From: Roseibium sp. HPY-6
GTDB taxonomy: Bacteria > Pseudomonadota > Alphaproteobacteria > Rhizobiales > Stappiaceae
Assembly (NCBI RefSeq): GCF_040530035.1
Contig: NZ_JBEWCD010000002.1
Coordinates: 3,083,793-3,147,792, forward strand
Direction: 5' to 3'
DNA length: 64,000 nt
Shown: in pieces, positions 48,843 to 56,084 of the stretch
Numbering within the stretch: position 1 is the first letter of the stretch
How the letters are laid out: each line of letters opens with the position of its first letter
Notes under the pieces: generated by a model
Databases searched by the model: none
Told to the model about the DNA's origin: nothing
Seen by the model: the letters and a program-made list of their open reading frames with translations, nothing else
Position numbers and translations under genes: made by a program

Positions 48843-48889
48843 CCGGGAGCAGGTTCGCGCGCGCGAAACCTCGTGCAGTAGTCTCCCGG
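48843..48889 (-). promoter_or_regulatory. possible expression platform of the riboswitch
   Basis: The conserved aptamer strand CCGGGAG (48883-48889) can instead pair with CTCCCGG (48843-48849) 33 bases downstream. This pairing would be mutually exclusive with the folded aptamer. Between them lies a strong hairpin, GGTTTCGCGC with GCGCGAACC (48852-48870). No U-run follows, so control could be on Rho, translation or pausing. The pairing is seen; its role is inferred. Confidence 0.4.
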
Positions 48890-49000
48890 GTTTTTGTCCC
48901 GCCGTGTCACCGGACTGTTCTGACCATGGCCATTCTTTTCCGGCTTGCGCCTCTCGGTCCTGCGTTTTTGGAAACCGGATCCCTAGGCGCGCTGCACGCC
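48871..49000 (-). ncRNA. guanidine-I riboswitch (ykkC)
   Basis: On the minus strand the leader carries, in order, CCTAGGG (48981-48987) then ATCCGG, GGACCGAGAGG (48950-48960), ACACGG (48902-48907) and GGGACAAAAA with CCCGGGAGAC (48881-48900). These are the conserved blocks of the guanidine-I aptamer. The outer stem P1 is closed by CGTGCAG (5' arm, 48992-48998) and CTGCACG (3' arm, 48872-48878), a perfect seven-base pairing. It is 102 bases before the start codon of the binding-protein gene. Nelson and co-workers showed this class binds guanidinium. Confidence 0.93.
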
Positions 49001-49008
49001 TTTATCGT

Positions 49009-49025
49009 TGCAAACCGAATGCCAA
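49009..49025 (-). promoter_or_regulatory. sigma-54 promoter ahead of the guanidine riboswitch
   Basis: On the minus strand, TTGGCATTCGGTTTGCA has GG at -25/-24 and GC at -13/-12 with the exact spacing of the sigma-54 consensus (YTGGCACGRNNNTTGCW). Counting 12 bases on from the -12 C puts the start at 48998, the first base of riboswitch stem P1, or at the neighbouring G residues. Such promoters usually need NtrC or another enhancer-binding activator. A TGCACC half-site is visible near 49095, but no full NtrC site. Confidence 0.65.
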
Positions 49026-49279
49026 AATCAAAATCAGAAGAAATATATCATTAAATGCAAACACTTGATAAATTTGACGAGCCACAAAGCTGAGTGCACC
49101 GCCGACGCTTGGCTGACCTATCTGATCAAAAAGTAGGCATCGGTGAGGAGAAATCAGTCACTTCGCTGCACGTGAACTGACGCATTATGAACCAAAATGA
49201 CGAAAGGCGGATCATGCATTATGGGGCCGAGGCGAGGGGACTACCCTTGGCGCTCCAACTTTGGACACCGCATACGCTG
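49026..49279. other. upstream region of the guanidine operon
   Basis: About 250 bases upstream of the sigma-54 promoter contain no gene. They are AT-rich near 49040-49080 (ATATATCATTAAATG) and hold a TGCACC half-site near 49095. An enhancer-binding site would be expected here; none is certain. Confidence 0.35.
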
Positions 49280-49666
49280 TCACGAAGCCTTGTAGTCCTT
49301 GACCTCGGTGACATCCGACCCGAGAACCTTGTCTATTTTGCATTTGATCTCGGCACGACGGTCCTTCAGTCGGCAGATTGAACGCGCAGTCTCGACAAAT
49401 TCGGCGCTGTAATCGCCGTTTTTCTCAAGCTCGCGGATCCTGTTTTCACCGTCCCAAAGCGTGTTGTTGATATCCTTGAGTTCGCCAACCTGATCCGAAA
49501 TCTCTGCGAGCCTGGGGACCGAGACGAAAGCGATGGCTCGAAACTCGGCCAATGCCTCATTGACGATCTCCAGCTTGTCCGGATCCTTGATCCTCTCACC
49601 CTTGATTTCCAGGATCGTCAGTCGATCAAAGAAATCACCGTAAGACACCGGTATGCTGATGGACAT
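49280..49666 (-). CDS. DUF6165 family protein
   Basis: The 128-residue cytoplasmic protein starts MSISIPVSYGDFFDRLTILEIKGERIKDPDKL and is largely helical (AEISDQVGELKDINNTLWDGENRIRELEKNG), matching DUF6165. Known members lie in polysaccharide or glycosyltransferase clusters, but the role is unknown. A TTG at 49690 with AGGG is an alternative start adding eight residues. It stands alone between the guanidine operon and the amine oxidase. Confidence 0.75.
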   Translation of the reverse strand: MSISIPVSYGDFFDRLTILEIKGERIKDPDKLEIVNEALAEFRAIAFVSVPRLAEISDQVGELKDINNTLWDGENRIRELEKNGDYSAEFVETARSICRLKDRRAEIKCKIDKVLGSDVTEVKDYKAS

Positions 49667-49802
49667 GTCGGTCGTTTCATCCAGCTGCAATTGAACCCTG
49701 TTTCAATACCGTAGCGGAAGAATCGGGCAAAACGTCAAGACCGTATTTCACCCCCGCAAAAACTACCAACAGGCAAGCGCTTACAATCAAATCAACGAGC
49801 GC

Positions 49803-51020
49803 CTATGGATATGCAAGTTCCAAAGTTTGTTGCGCCCGTTTGACTATTTCCGCATCTGGCAGTTCAGATAAGTCCAGGGCGGGTTGCGCACCGTTTAGCG
49901 CCATGATCACCGGTTGACCTGTGTACGGGACCAGGTTGAACCATTGATTGAACTGGCCCTGGGGAAGGCCGTTTTCGGGCGTCGCAATCCATGTGACATC
50001 CGCGTCCCAGAAAACCTCATCATAGCGCAAGTAGACCTTATCCAAGGTGCCCATTCCCAATTTGACAATCGCATCCACTTTTTCGCGCGGCAATGGCGGG
50101 GAGAAGGCAATTGCTCCATTTTTCAATACACCAAGGGATGTCGTTAAGATCATTGCGTCGAACGAGTGATGTTGCCCGGTCTGGTCTTGCAGCTGGACGC
50201 TGTTTTCCTCGACAACGACGTTGGTCACGACATGCCCCAATCGAATGTCGATGTTGTCTGGCACCGCATTCAACAGTTGATCATAACCGCCGGGCAAAAT
50301 CACTTCATCGCCGCCGTAATCTGAATCCCGCCAATACGCCAAACTGTTGATTTCATTCATGTCAGCGCCAGCGGTGTGTTGTACCGACACGACGTTTTCA
50401 AGCCACTCCGGAACATCGGCATCATCAATTCTCCGACCATCGCCACCACGCACGATGTAGTTCTTTGACGTTGCCTTCATTTCAAGCCCAAGTGAGCCAG
50501 CAAGATCCGTCAATGGATTGCCGTCCGCACCGTGGATCCAGCTTGCGCCTAGATCGAAAGGTGTTCCGAGACTGTTGTCCGTCCAGATCCGACCGCCAAT
50601 ACGATCACGCGCTTCAAGGACGGTGACATCATATCCTTCCCCTACAAGGGCTGTCGCAGCAGTAAGACCGCTCGCACCCGCACCGACAATGCCAACGGTG
50701 TTGGCGTCAGTTTCGAAAACAGCCTCTGCAGCGATTATCCCGGACTCGTACGCAGCATGGACGGAACTGTTGTAGTTGGGGTGCGTTGCTTCGCCCGCAA
50801 AGAACAATCGGTCCCTGAAAGGTTCACCCAGGACTGCGTGATGACGTCTTTGCGCACCTTTGGCCACATACGAATAGGAGCCAAGACTATAGGGGTCACG
50901 GCTCCAGTTTGTCCGAATGTACCCAGTGGCAACGCGCCTGCCTTGCTCCGCGTGCGCCAGTGGAACGAAACCCGAGGCCAAAACGCCCAATGTCATGTTC
51001 AAAAAGCATCTGCGCCGCAA
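49803..51020 (-). CDS. circularly permuted flavin amine oxidase
   Basis: The 405-residue protein has a twin-arginine type signal (RRRCFLNMTLGVLASGF, then LAHA). It is followed first by the segment that normally ends polyamine oxidases (about 33-101: GYIRTNWSRDPYSLGSYSYV and DRLFFAGEATHPNYNSSVHAAYESG). Only then does the usual N-terminal FAD Rossmann start (about 107-145: VGIVGAGASGLTAATALVGEGYDVTVLEARDRIGGRI), running on to ELAYP and stop. Homologues continue after AYP straight into the GYIRTNW-type segment. Both FAD-contacting halves are present, so the enzyme could fold. The start is a TTG (ATG at 50996 is the alternative). Confidence 0.85.
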   Translation of the reverse strand: MRRRCFLNMTLGVLASGFVPLAHAEQGRRVATGYIRTNWSRDPYSLGSYSYVAKGAQRRHHAVLGEPFRDRLFFAGEATHPNYNSSVHAAYESGIIAAEAVFETDANTVGIVGAGASGLTAATALVGEGYDVTVLEARDRIGGRIWTDNSLGTPFDLGASWIHGADGNPLTDLAGSLGLEMKATSKNYIVRGGDGRRIDDADVPEWLENVVSVQHTAGADMNEINSLAYWRDSDYGGDEVILPGGYDQLLNAVPDNIDIRLGHVVTNVVVEENSVQLQDQTGQHHSFDAMILTTSLGVLKNGAIAFSPPLPREKVDAIVKLGMGTLDKVYLRYDEVFWDADVTWIATPENGLPQGQFNQWFNLVPYTGQPVIMALNGAQPALDLSELPDAEIVKRAQQTLELAYP

Positions 51021-51402
51021 TGCCGGACCTCATGGTTTTGGCTGCAGTTTCAAACCGCTATTGGATAGGGTTCAACATAATCGATGATGCGCAGTTGTGT
51101 AGATGTTCAGTTGGCGCCGTACGAAGTAAATTCGCTACCATGGCAGCCCTTAAATCACGCTACTCACAGTGCCGGATAAGAACGTCAATTGAAAAAAAAA
51201 CCTGATCCGACCTTTGACTTTCCAGAGACTGAAACGGCAGCGCTCCTGCCTTTACTAAGCCCCTCCAAGATATTTTTAGGGTGCCTGATTTTCCCGCGTT
51301 TGCCACGTGTAAACATCAATTGGTTCGACCAAATGTTCTCTTTATGTTCTTTGATGTCGCACCCGTGGTGTTGAGCAAGACAAAAGGTCGGGGAGATCGG
51401 GT
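51021..51402. other. gap between the amine oxidase and the transglutaminase-like gene
   Basis: These 382 bases have no convincing open frame or repeat. A run of nine A occurs near 51192. The sequence is AT-richer than its flanks. Confidence 0.4.
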
Positions 51403-51999
51403 TCAGTTTTCAACCTTTAGCCACTTTCTTGGATTCCAGCGAGATTGAATCGACAGCCATTTAAATGCCGTCTTGTTCGCTGGATAGATAGTGTCTGTGT
51501 TCATGTCGAGAACCCGATCACCGTCATCGGTGCGGACGATCAGGACGATGCGTGGCTCGCCTTTGTTCTCTACAAACGCATATCTCATGGAAGAGGCAGG
51601 AATTCCGGCCGCGATCAGCTTGGGGCGTTTCTCGATCGCGTAATCCTCACAATCCCCTACGCCGTCTGCGGCCTTCCAGTGATCATGAAGATACCGGTCC
51701 AGAACATACCGGGTGCCTCTGTTCACCTGAGTGTTGATCTCGACGAGCGTGTCTTTCCACTCGTCCTTTGAAATCATATCCAAGCGCCCGGCTTTTCCAC
51801 AGTCCGATTTATGATTCTGACAAAACGCCGAAAAGCCGTTCGGCACGCGCCAGTTTTCGTTTCCATTTGTCCGAATACAAAAATCTGCCGCGATGGCTGG
51901 GGAGTATGATTCGATCAGAACCCAGCCGAAAAGACCATGGAACAAAGCAAGACTACTGGTGGGACTTTGGTGGGACTTTTGACTCGGTTTCCCCACCAA
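51403..51999 (-). CDS. transglutaminase-like cysteine peptidase, probably decayed
   Basis: The frame encodes a protein similar to the bacterial transglutaminase-like cysteine peptidases linked to LapG. The catalytic Cys117 is kept in GVGDCEDYAIEKR. The expected His (EGHAVLTVRTD in homologues) is Arg150 in GEPRIVLIVRTDDGD. Asp165 in RVLDM is present. The N-terminus lacks an ATG and a normal signal peptide; starts are TTG at 51999 or 51945, neither with a ribosome site, and the 11-bp tandem repeats lie inside the extension. It looks truncated at its 5' end next to tRNA-Ser. It may be a pseudogene. Confidence 0.65.
   Translation of the reverse strand: MVGKPSQKSHQSPTSSLALFHGLFGWVLIESYSPAIAADFCIRTNGNENWRVPNGFSAFCQNHKSDCGKAGRLDMISKDEWKDTLVEINTQVNRGTRYVLDRYLHDHWKAADGVGDCEDYAIEKRPKLIAAGIPASSMRYAFVENKGEPRIVLIVRTDDGDRVLDMNTDTIYPANKTAFKWLSIQSRWNPRKWLKVEN
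51958..51979. repeat. tandem 11-bp direct repeat near tRNA-Ser
   Basis: GGTGGGACTTT occurs twice in a row without a gap (51958-51968 and 51969-51979), followed by TTGACTC. It lies 110 bases beyond the 3' end of the tRNA-Ser gene. Short repeats here can be arm sites for an integrase or remnants of an attachment site. No integrase gene is near. Confidence 0.5.
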
Positions 52000-52088
52000 G
52001 CATCGGATTTAACCGAGTTTTGTCTCATGACTTCGCGTGTCAGAGCAAAGCCACAGAAGGAAATTTCATTAGAAATCCAAGGGGTTGG

Positions 52089-52178
52089 TGGCGGTGAGGG
52101 TGGGATTCGAACCCACGGTACGCTCTCACGCACGGCGGTTTTCAAGACCGCTGCCTTAAACCACTCGGCCACCTCACC
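52089..52178 (-). tRNA. tRNA-Ser (anticodon TGA)
   Basis: The minus strand reads GGTGAGGTGGCCGAGTGG at the 5' end. The anticodon loop is CTTGAAA with anticodon TGA. A long variable arm typical of serine tRNAs and the T-arm GTGGGTTCGAATCCCAC follow. The acceptor stem GGTGAGG pairs with CCTCACC, the discriminator is G and CCA is encoded in the DNA (52089-52091). Confidence 0.97.
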
Positions 52179-52921
52179 TAAGCAGCCATAAAGACGTGAA
52201 CGCTGCTGCCAGAGCACCCGTTTCCTTCGTCCTGACTGGAAAGTCAAGAGCTCTCTTTCGAACCCATTGCGAAAACGGAAAAATTCGTGTGGAAGGCAAA
52301 TTTTTGGTGAAGGCCTTTGGCATGTTCCGGGCCTGTGCGCAGCAGGGTGGGGTAGGGCAGGACGTGCGCGGCGGCGCCGGAACATAACCAAAGTGTGAGG
52401 GCCGCCGGTCCGGTGTCGTGGGCAGGGTTTTGAACCGGCGGCCAAAGCTGGAGGTGGGGTCCAGCATTGCTGTGACAGGGCGGTCATCAGCAATGAGGTC
52501 AACCTACGCGGAACTGCCAATGGCGGATGTGACCTACATCACATCATGAGCATTTGACGATTTTTCCCATACTGTCACCTGTGTGCAACAGCCAAAAACC
52601 GCAAATGATTGATCAACTTTCCTGTTTTTTTTCAACGCATTACAAAGACACGAACGATAGGCGGATAAGTTGATTACTGTCAGGGCGGCAGTGCCGGCGC
52701 TGCGTGTTGATAACTCGTGTTTCAAAAGCCTCGACGCCTCATTTACTTTGAAGTAATAAACTTGCGATTTAAACAGGCGCTATGTGTGGGACGCACCGCG
52801 GGGGCAGTGTGTCATGAGGAACCGGTCCGCAGGATCGGGCCGCAGCCTGGGAAACGGCAAAAATGCCGGGGTATCGCGTGAGCTGCGGGGCCGCCAACGC
52901 GTAGGTGAGTAGGACGGCAGA
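52179..52921. other. long gap between tRNA-Ser and rlpA
   Basis: About 740 bases with no gene I can support. It holds a CRP-type palindrome at 52528-52543. The long minus-strand frame 51915-52520 crosses the tRNA and is not real. The promoter of tRNA-Ser must lie just right of 52178. Confidence 0.5.
52528..52543. promoter_or_regulatory. CRP-type operator TGTGA-N6-TCACA
   Basis: TGTGACCTACATCACA matches both half-sites and spacing of the CRP consensus exactly. It is 379 bases before rlpA and 350 bases from tRNA-Ser. The target is unclear; an unannotated transcript here is possible. Confidence 0.5.
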
Positions 52922-54025
52922 ATGCAAGGGACAGGCGGGCAGACTTGCCGTAAGGCAGGATCGTCTTCGGGGAAATCGATTTCAAGCTGCAACAAAAACG
53001 GCTGGCGCCAAGTACGAGCCGGCCTTTTGACGATTGCAGCCGTTTCGTTCGTTGCGGCTTGCAGCTCCGCACCCGAAAAACCAAAAGCGAAGTTCAGCCC
53101 GGAAAAATATGGCGTTAAAGCCAGCCCGCGCATGGTAGCTGCAGGAAAGCCTGTTCCCAAGGGTGGTGGTCGCTACGTGGTCGGCAAGAAATACAAGATT
53201 GCCGGCAAGTGGTATTACCCGGAGCACGATCCGAACTACAAGAAAACCGGTTTGGCCTCCTGGTACGGCCCGACATTCCACGGCCGCAAGACCGCCAACG
53301 GTGAGATTTTCGATCGGAACGCGCTGACAGCTGCGCATACGACTATGCCGCTGCCGTCTTATGCAAAGGTGACAAACACGGCGAACGGGCGGTCAATGAT
53401 CGTGCGCGTCAACGATCGCGGACCTTTCCACGGCAATCGCATCATTGACCTGTCGGAGCGGGTCGCCACGATGCTCGACACAAAATCCGCTGGTGTCGGC
53501 AAGGTGAAAGTTGAATATGTCGGCCGCGCGCCGCTGCATGGTCAGGACGAAGAATACCTGATGGCGTCCTACAGCGGCCCGGGTTCCGTCGTGCCGGGCG
53601 GAACGCGTCCTGGCACTTTGCTGGCGCAAGCCACGCCACCGCAAATCATTTTCGGCAAGGTTCCCGCACCGGCTTCGCGGCCCTATCTTGCTGCGACAAC
53701 CGCATCCGCAGCGCAGCCGGGCACCACGGTCGCTGCTGCATTTGATCCGGCAATCGCGTTTGAAGCGGGTAATCCGGCGATACGTGTCGCGTCCAACAAC
53801 CGCTTCCAGCAGGGCCCGACAACGCACTCGTCCGGCTTTGCGCCGCAGGACAAAGCGCAAACCTTCCCGGCTCCGGTCACTTCGAACGGTTTTCAAGGTG
53901 GGAGCGCGATCTCGTCCTACACCGCCAATCAGCGCATTTCCGAAGCGCACGGCGTCTTGTCCACAATGACCGCATCGGGCCTTTCCATGCGGCAATTGGC
54001 TGCTAAACTCCCGGCGAGCGAATAA
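52922..54025 (+). CDS. rlpA: RlpA family septal ring lipoprotein
   Basis: This envelope lipoprotein of 367 residues has a lipobox with Cys47 (SFVAACSSA). The double-psi beta-barrel domain (about residues 108-200) includes GLASWYGPTFHGRKTANGEIFD, LTAAHTTMPLPSYAKV and VRVNDRGPFHGNRIIDLSER. A low-complexity Ala/Pro tail follows. It has no SPOR domain, which E. coli RlpA carries. In Pseudomonas, RlpA is a lytic transglycosylase acting on denuded glycan strands. The N-region before the hydrophobic core is long (34 residues), but no better start is visible. Confidence 0.9.
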   Translation: MQGTGGQTCRKAGSSSGKSISSCNKNGWRQVRAGLLTIAAVSFVAACSSAPEKPKAKFSPEKYGVKASPRMVAAGKPVPKGGGRYVVGKKYKIAGKWYYPEHDPNYKKTGLASWYGPTFHGRKTANGEIFDRNALTAAHTTMPLPSYAKVTNTANGRSMIVRVNDRGPFHGNRIIDLSERVATMLDTKSAGVGKVKVEYVGRAPLHGQDEEYLMASYSGPGSVVPGGTRPGTLLAQATPPQIIFGKVPAPASRPYLAATTASAAQPGTTVAAAFDPAIAFEAGNPAIRVASNNRFQQGPTTHSSGFAPQDKAQTFPAPVTSNGFQGGSAISSYTANQRISEAHGVLSTMTASGLSMRQLAAKLPASE

Positions 54026-54089
54026 CTTAACCGCTGCAGCAGTCCGTTTGCTCCTCACTTTCAAGCAAAGCAGCGGGGCAGGGTGACAC

Positions 54090-55292
54090 ATGGTCTGGCC
54101 ACTGGCTGAAAACATCACGTCGGCGCCTCGGGCAGCATTCGCCCAGGCAATCACGGTGGTTTTTGCGATCATGGCAGGGCTCGCGACAAGCCCTTCCCTG
54201 GCAGTTGAATCGATCGTGACAAAGGCGCCCAAAGCCTATCTGCTGGAGCCCGAATCCGGCACGGTGCTTTATTCCAAAGCTCCCGATGAGACCTTTTCAC
54301 CGGGCTCTCTCGTCAAAGTCATGACCGCCACCATGATCTTCCACCTGATCAAGGAAGGTGAGGTCCGGCTAGACCAGCTTTGCACTGTAAGCGAACATGC
54401 CTGGCGCACCGGCGGCGCACCGTCGAGAAAATCCACAATGTTCGCCGCAATCAAATCGGAAATCGCGGTTGAAGACCTGCTGAAAGGCCTGCTCGTTCAC
54501 AATGCAAATGATGCAGCCATTGTCCTGGCTGAATGCGTTGACGGGTCGGAGAGCGCCTTTGCCGACCGCATGAACGCGTTTGCCGCGACGATCGGTATGA
54601 CCAACAGCCGGTTTACCAATCCAACGGGATTTGAAGACAAACCCAGCAGTACAACGGTGAGGGACCAGGCGGTGCTTGCAGAATACGTCGTTGAAACGCA
54701 CGGCGATCTCTACGAGTTGTTCGCGCTCCCGGAATTCACCTGGAACAAGATTTACCAGAGAAACAAAAACCCGTTGCTCGGCGAGATCAGAAACCTCGAT
54801 GGGCTGGGCGGTGGCAATGATCCTGAGGATGGATATTCGGGCCTTGCATCGGTTGACCGCAACGGACGGCGGATCATAGCAGCTGTGGCCGGCCTCAACT
54901 CCGACAAACACCGTCTTCAATCGCTCAACGAGATCATTGGCGGTGCCTGGGAATTCTACGCCGTTGAAACCATATATGCCACCGGCGAGGAAATTGCCGA
55001 AGCACGTGTTTTCGGGGGCACGGAAAGCACGGTGCCTCTGGTCGCTTCCACCGATATCGATGTTCTGCTGGCCCGCGGAGGAAGCCTCGATTACCGGATC
55101 CGAGTCGTCTATGAAGGTCCGTTCAAAGCACCCGTGAAAAAAGGCACGCCGGCGGGCGAACTCCGGGTGATCGGCAAGGAAGGTGTTGTCTACCGGGCAC
55201 CTTTGGTGACTGGCGCCGATGTTCCAGCTGGAACGATGATGAACAGAGCCGTGGACGGGCTGCAGGAGCTGTTGTTTGGCTGGATTGGATAG
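54090..55292 (+). CDS. PBP5-like D-alanyl-D-alanine carboxypeptidase homologue lacking two catalytic motifs
   Basis: The 400-residue exported protein has a signal segment and the penicillin-binding domain. The SxxK motif is kept (Ser73-Leu-Val-Lys76 in FSPGSLVKVMTATM). The SxN motif is NAN (138-140) in LVHNANDAAIVLAE. The KTG motif is GGG (240-242) in NLDGLGGGNDPEDGY, where homologues read DGLKTGHTxxxGY. A C-terminal PBP5-type beta domain and a final amphipathic helix (VDGLQELLFGWIG) are present. Loss of KTG suggests no carboxypeptidase activity. It lies between rlpA and tmk, the usual place of dacA/dacC in alphaproteobacteria. Confidence 0.88.
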   Translation: MVWPLAENITSAPRAAFAQAITVVFAIMAGLATSPSLAVESIVTKAPKAYLLEPESGTVLYSKAPDETFSPGSLVKVMTATMIFHLIKEGEVRLDQLCTVSEHAWRTGGAPSRKSTMFAAIKSEIAVEDLLKGLLVHNANDAAIVLAECVDGSESAFADRMNAFAATIGMTNSRFTNPTGFEDKPSSTTVRDQAVLAEYVVETHGDLYELFALPEFTWNKIYQRNKNPLLGEIRNLDGLGGGNDPEDGYSGLASVDRNGRRIIAAVAGLNSDKHRLQSLNEIIGGAWEFYAVETIYATGEEIAEARVFGGTESTVPLVASTDIDVLLARGGSLDYRIRVVYEGPFKAPVKKGTPAGELRVIGKEGVVYRAPLVTGADVPAGTMMNRAVDGLQELLFGWIG

Positions 55293-55397
55293 AAGTTTGC
55301 TTCGACCCATCAACATCTGCCGAAAACACTGTTAAAAGCTTTTCGAACAATACCGGACCGGAATCGGTTTCAGCTTGCGAGTGGAGGCGGGGAACGC

Positions 55398-56084
55398 TTG
55401 CCTGGACATTTCATAACTTTTGAGGGCGGAGAGGGCGCAGGCAAATCTACGCAAATTGCCCGGCTGAAGACATTTCTGGAAACCAACGGCAAGTCCGTCA
55501 TTGTCACACGCGAACCCGGCGGCTCACCAGGCGCGGAGAAAATTCGCTCGCTGCTTCTTTCGGGAGAGGCCAAAGACCTCGGTCCAAGAGGCGAAGCGAT
55601 GCTGTTTGCGGCGGCCCGTGCTGATCACGTTGACGCCCTGATAAAACCGGCTCTTGAACGCGGTGACTGGGTCCTTTGCGACCGGTATGCCGATTCCACT
55701 CGCGTTTACCAGGGAGAAGCGGGGGTCGATCAGGAATATCTGAAGCTGCTGGAAACAGCAGCGGTTGCAGGCTTGAGGCCCGAATTGACGATCCTGATTG
55801 ATGTGCCGCCGGCGATCGGACTAAGCCGGGTCGCGAAGCGGTCCCAGACCGATAACAGTGGCGGACCCGACCGCTTTGAAGACGAGGCGGTTGCCGTGCA
55901 CGAACGCCGACGCAAGCTGTTCCTTCAGCTGGCTCTTGAAGAAGCCTATCGCTTCACCATCGTGGACGGCTCCCGGGATCAGGACTTTGTTGAAAAAGCA
56001 GTCCAAACCGCGGTGCGCGAAGCGTTTTCGCAAGACCTTGGCGGTACGAACGAGACGGTGCCGGCAACGCAGGTGTCACGCTAA
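55398..56084 (+). CDS. tmk: thymidylate kinase
   Basis: Tmk phosphorylates dTMP to dTDP. The 228-residue protein has the P-loop FEGGEGAGKSTQI, the DR(Y/F) motif in LCDRYADSTRVYQGE and TREPGGSPGAEKIR. The TTG at 55398 with a GAGGCGGGGA site upstream gives the standard N-terminus; no ATG fits. It overlaps holB by one base. Confidence 0.95.
   Translation: MPGHFITFEGGEGAGKSTQIARLKTFLETNGKSVIVTREPGGSPGAEKIRSLLLSGEAKDLGPRGEAMLFAAARADHVDALIKPALERGDWVLCDRYADSTRVYQGEAGVDQEYLKLLETAAVAGLRPELTILIDVPPAIGLSRVAKRSQTDNSGGPDRFEDEAVAVHERRRKLFLQLALEEAYRFTIVDGSRDQDFVEKAVQTAVREAFSQDLGGTNETVPATQVSR

Noticed and set aside
51403..52178. An intact integrative element at tRNA-Ser
   Set aside because: No integrase, excisionase or second attachment site is visible; only a possible scar remains.
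51937..52191. Plus-strand frame encoding GGIRTHGTLSRTAVFKTAALNHSATS
   Set aside because: It is the translation of the opposite strand of tRNA-Ser, a well-known false gene.
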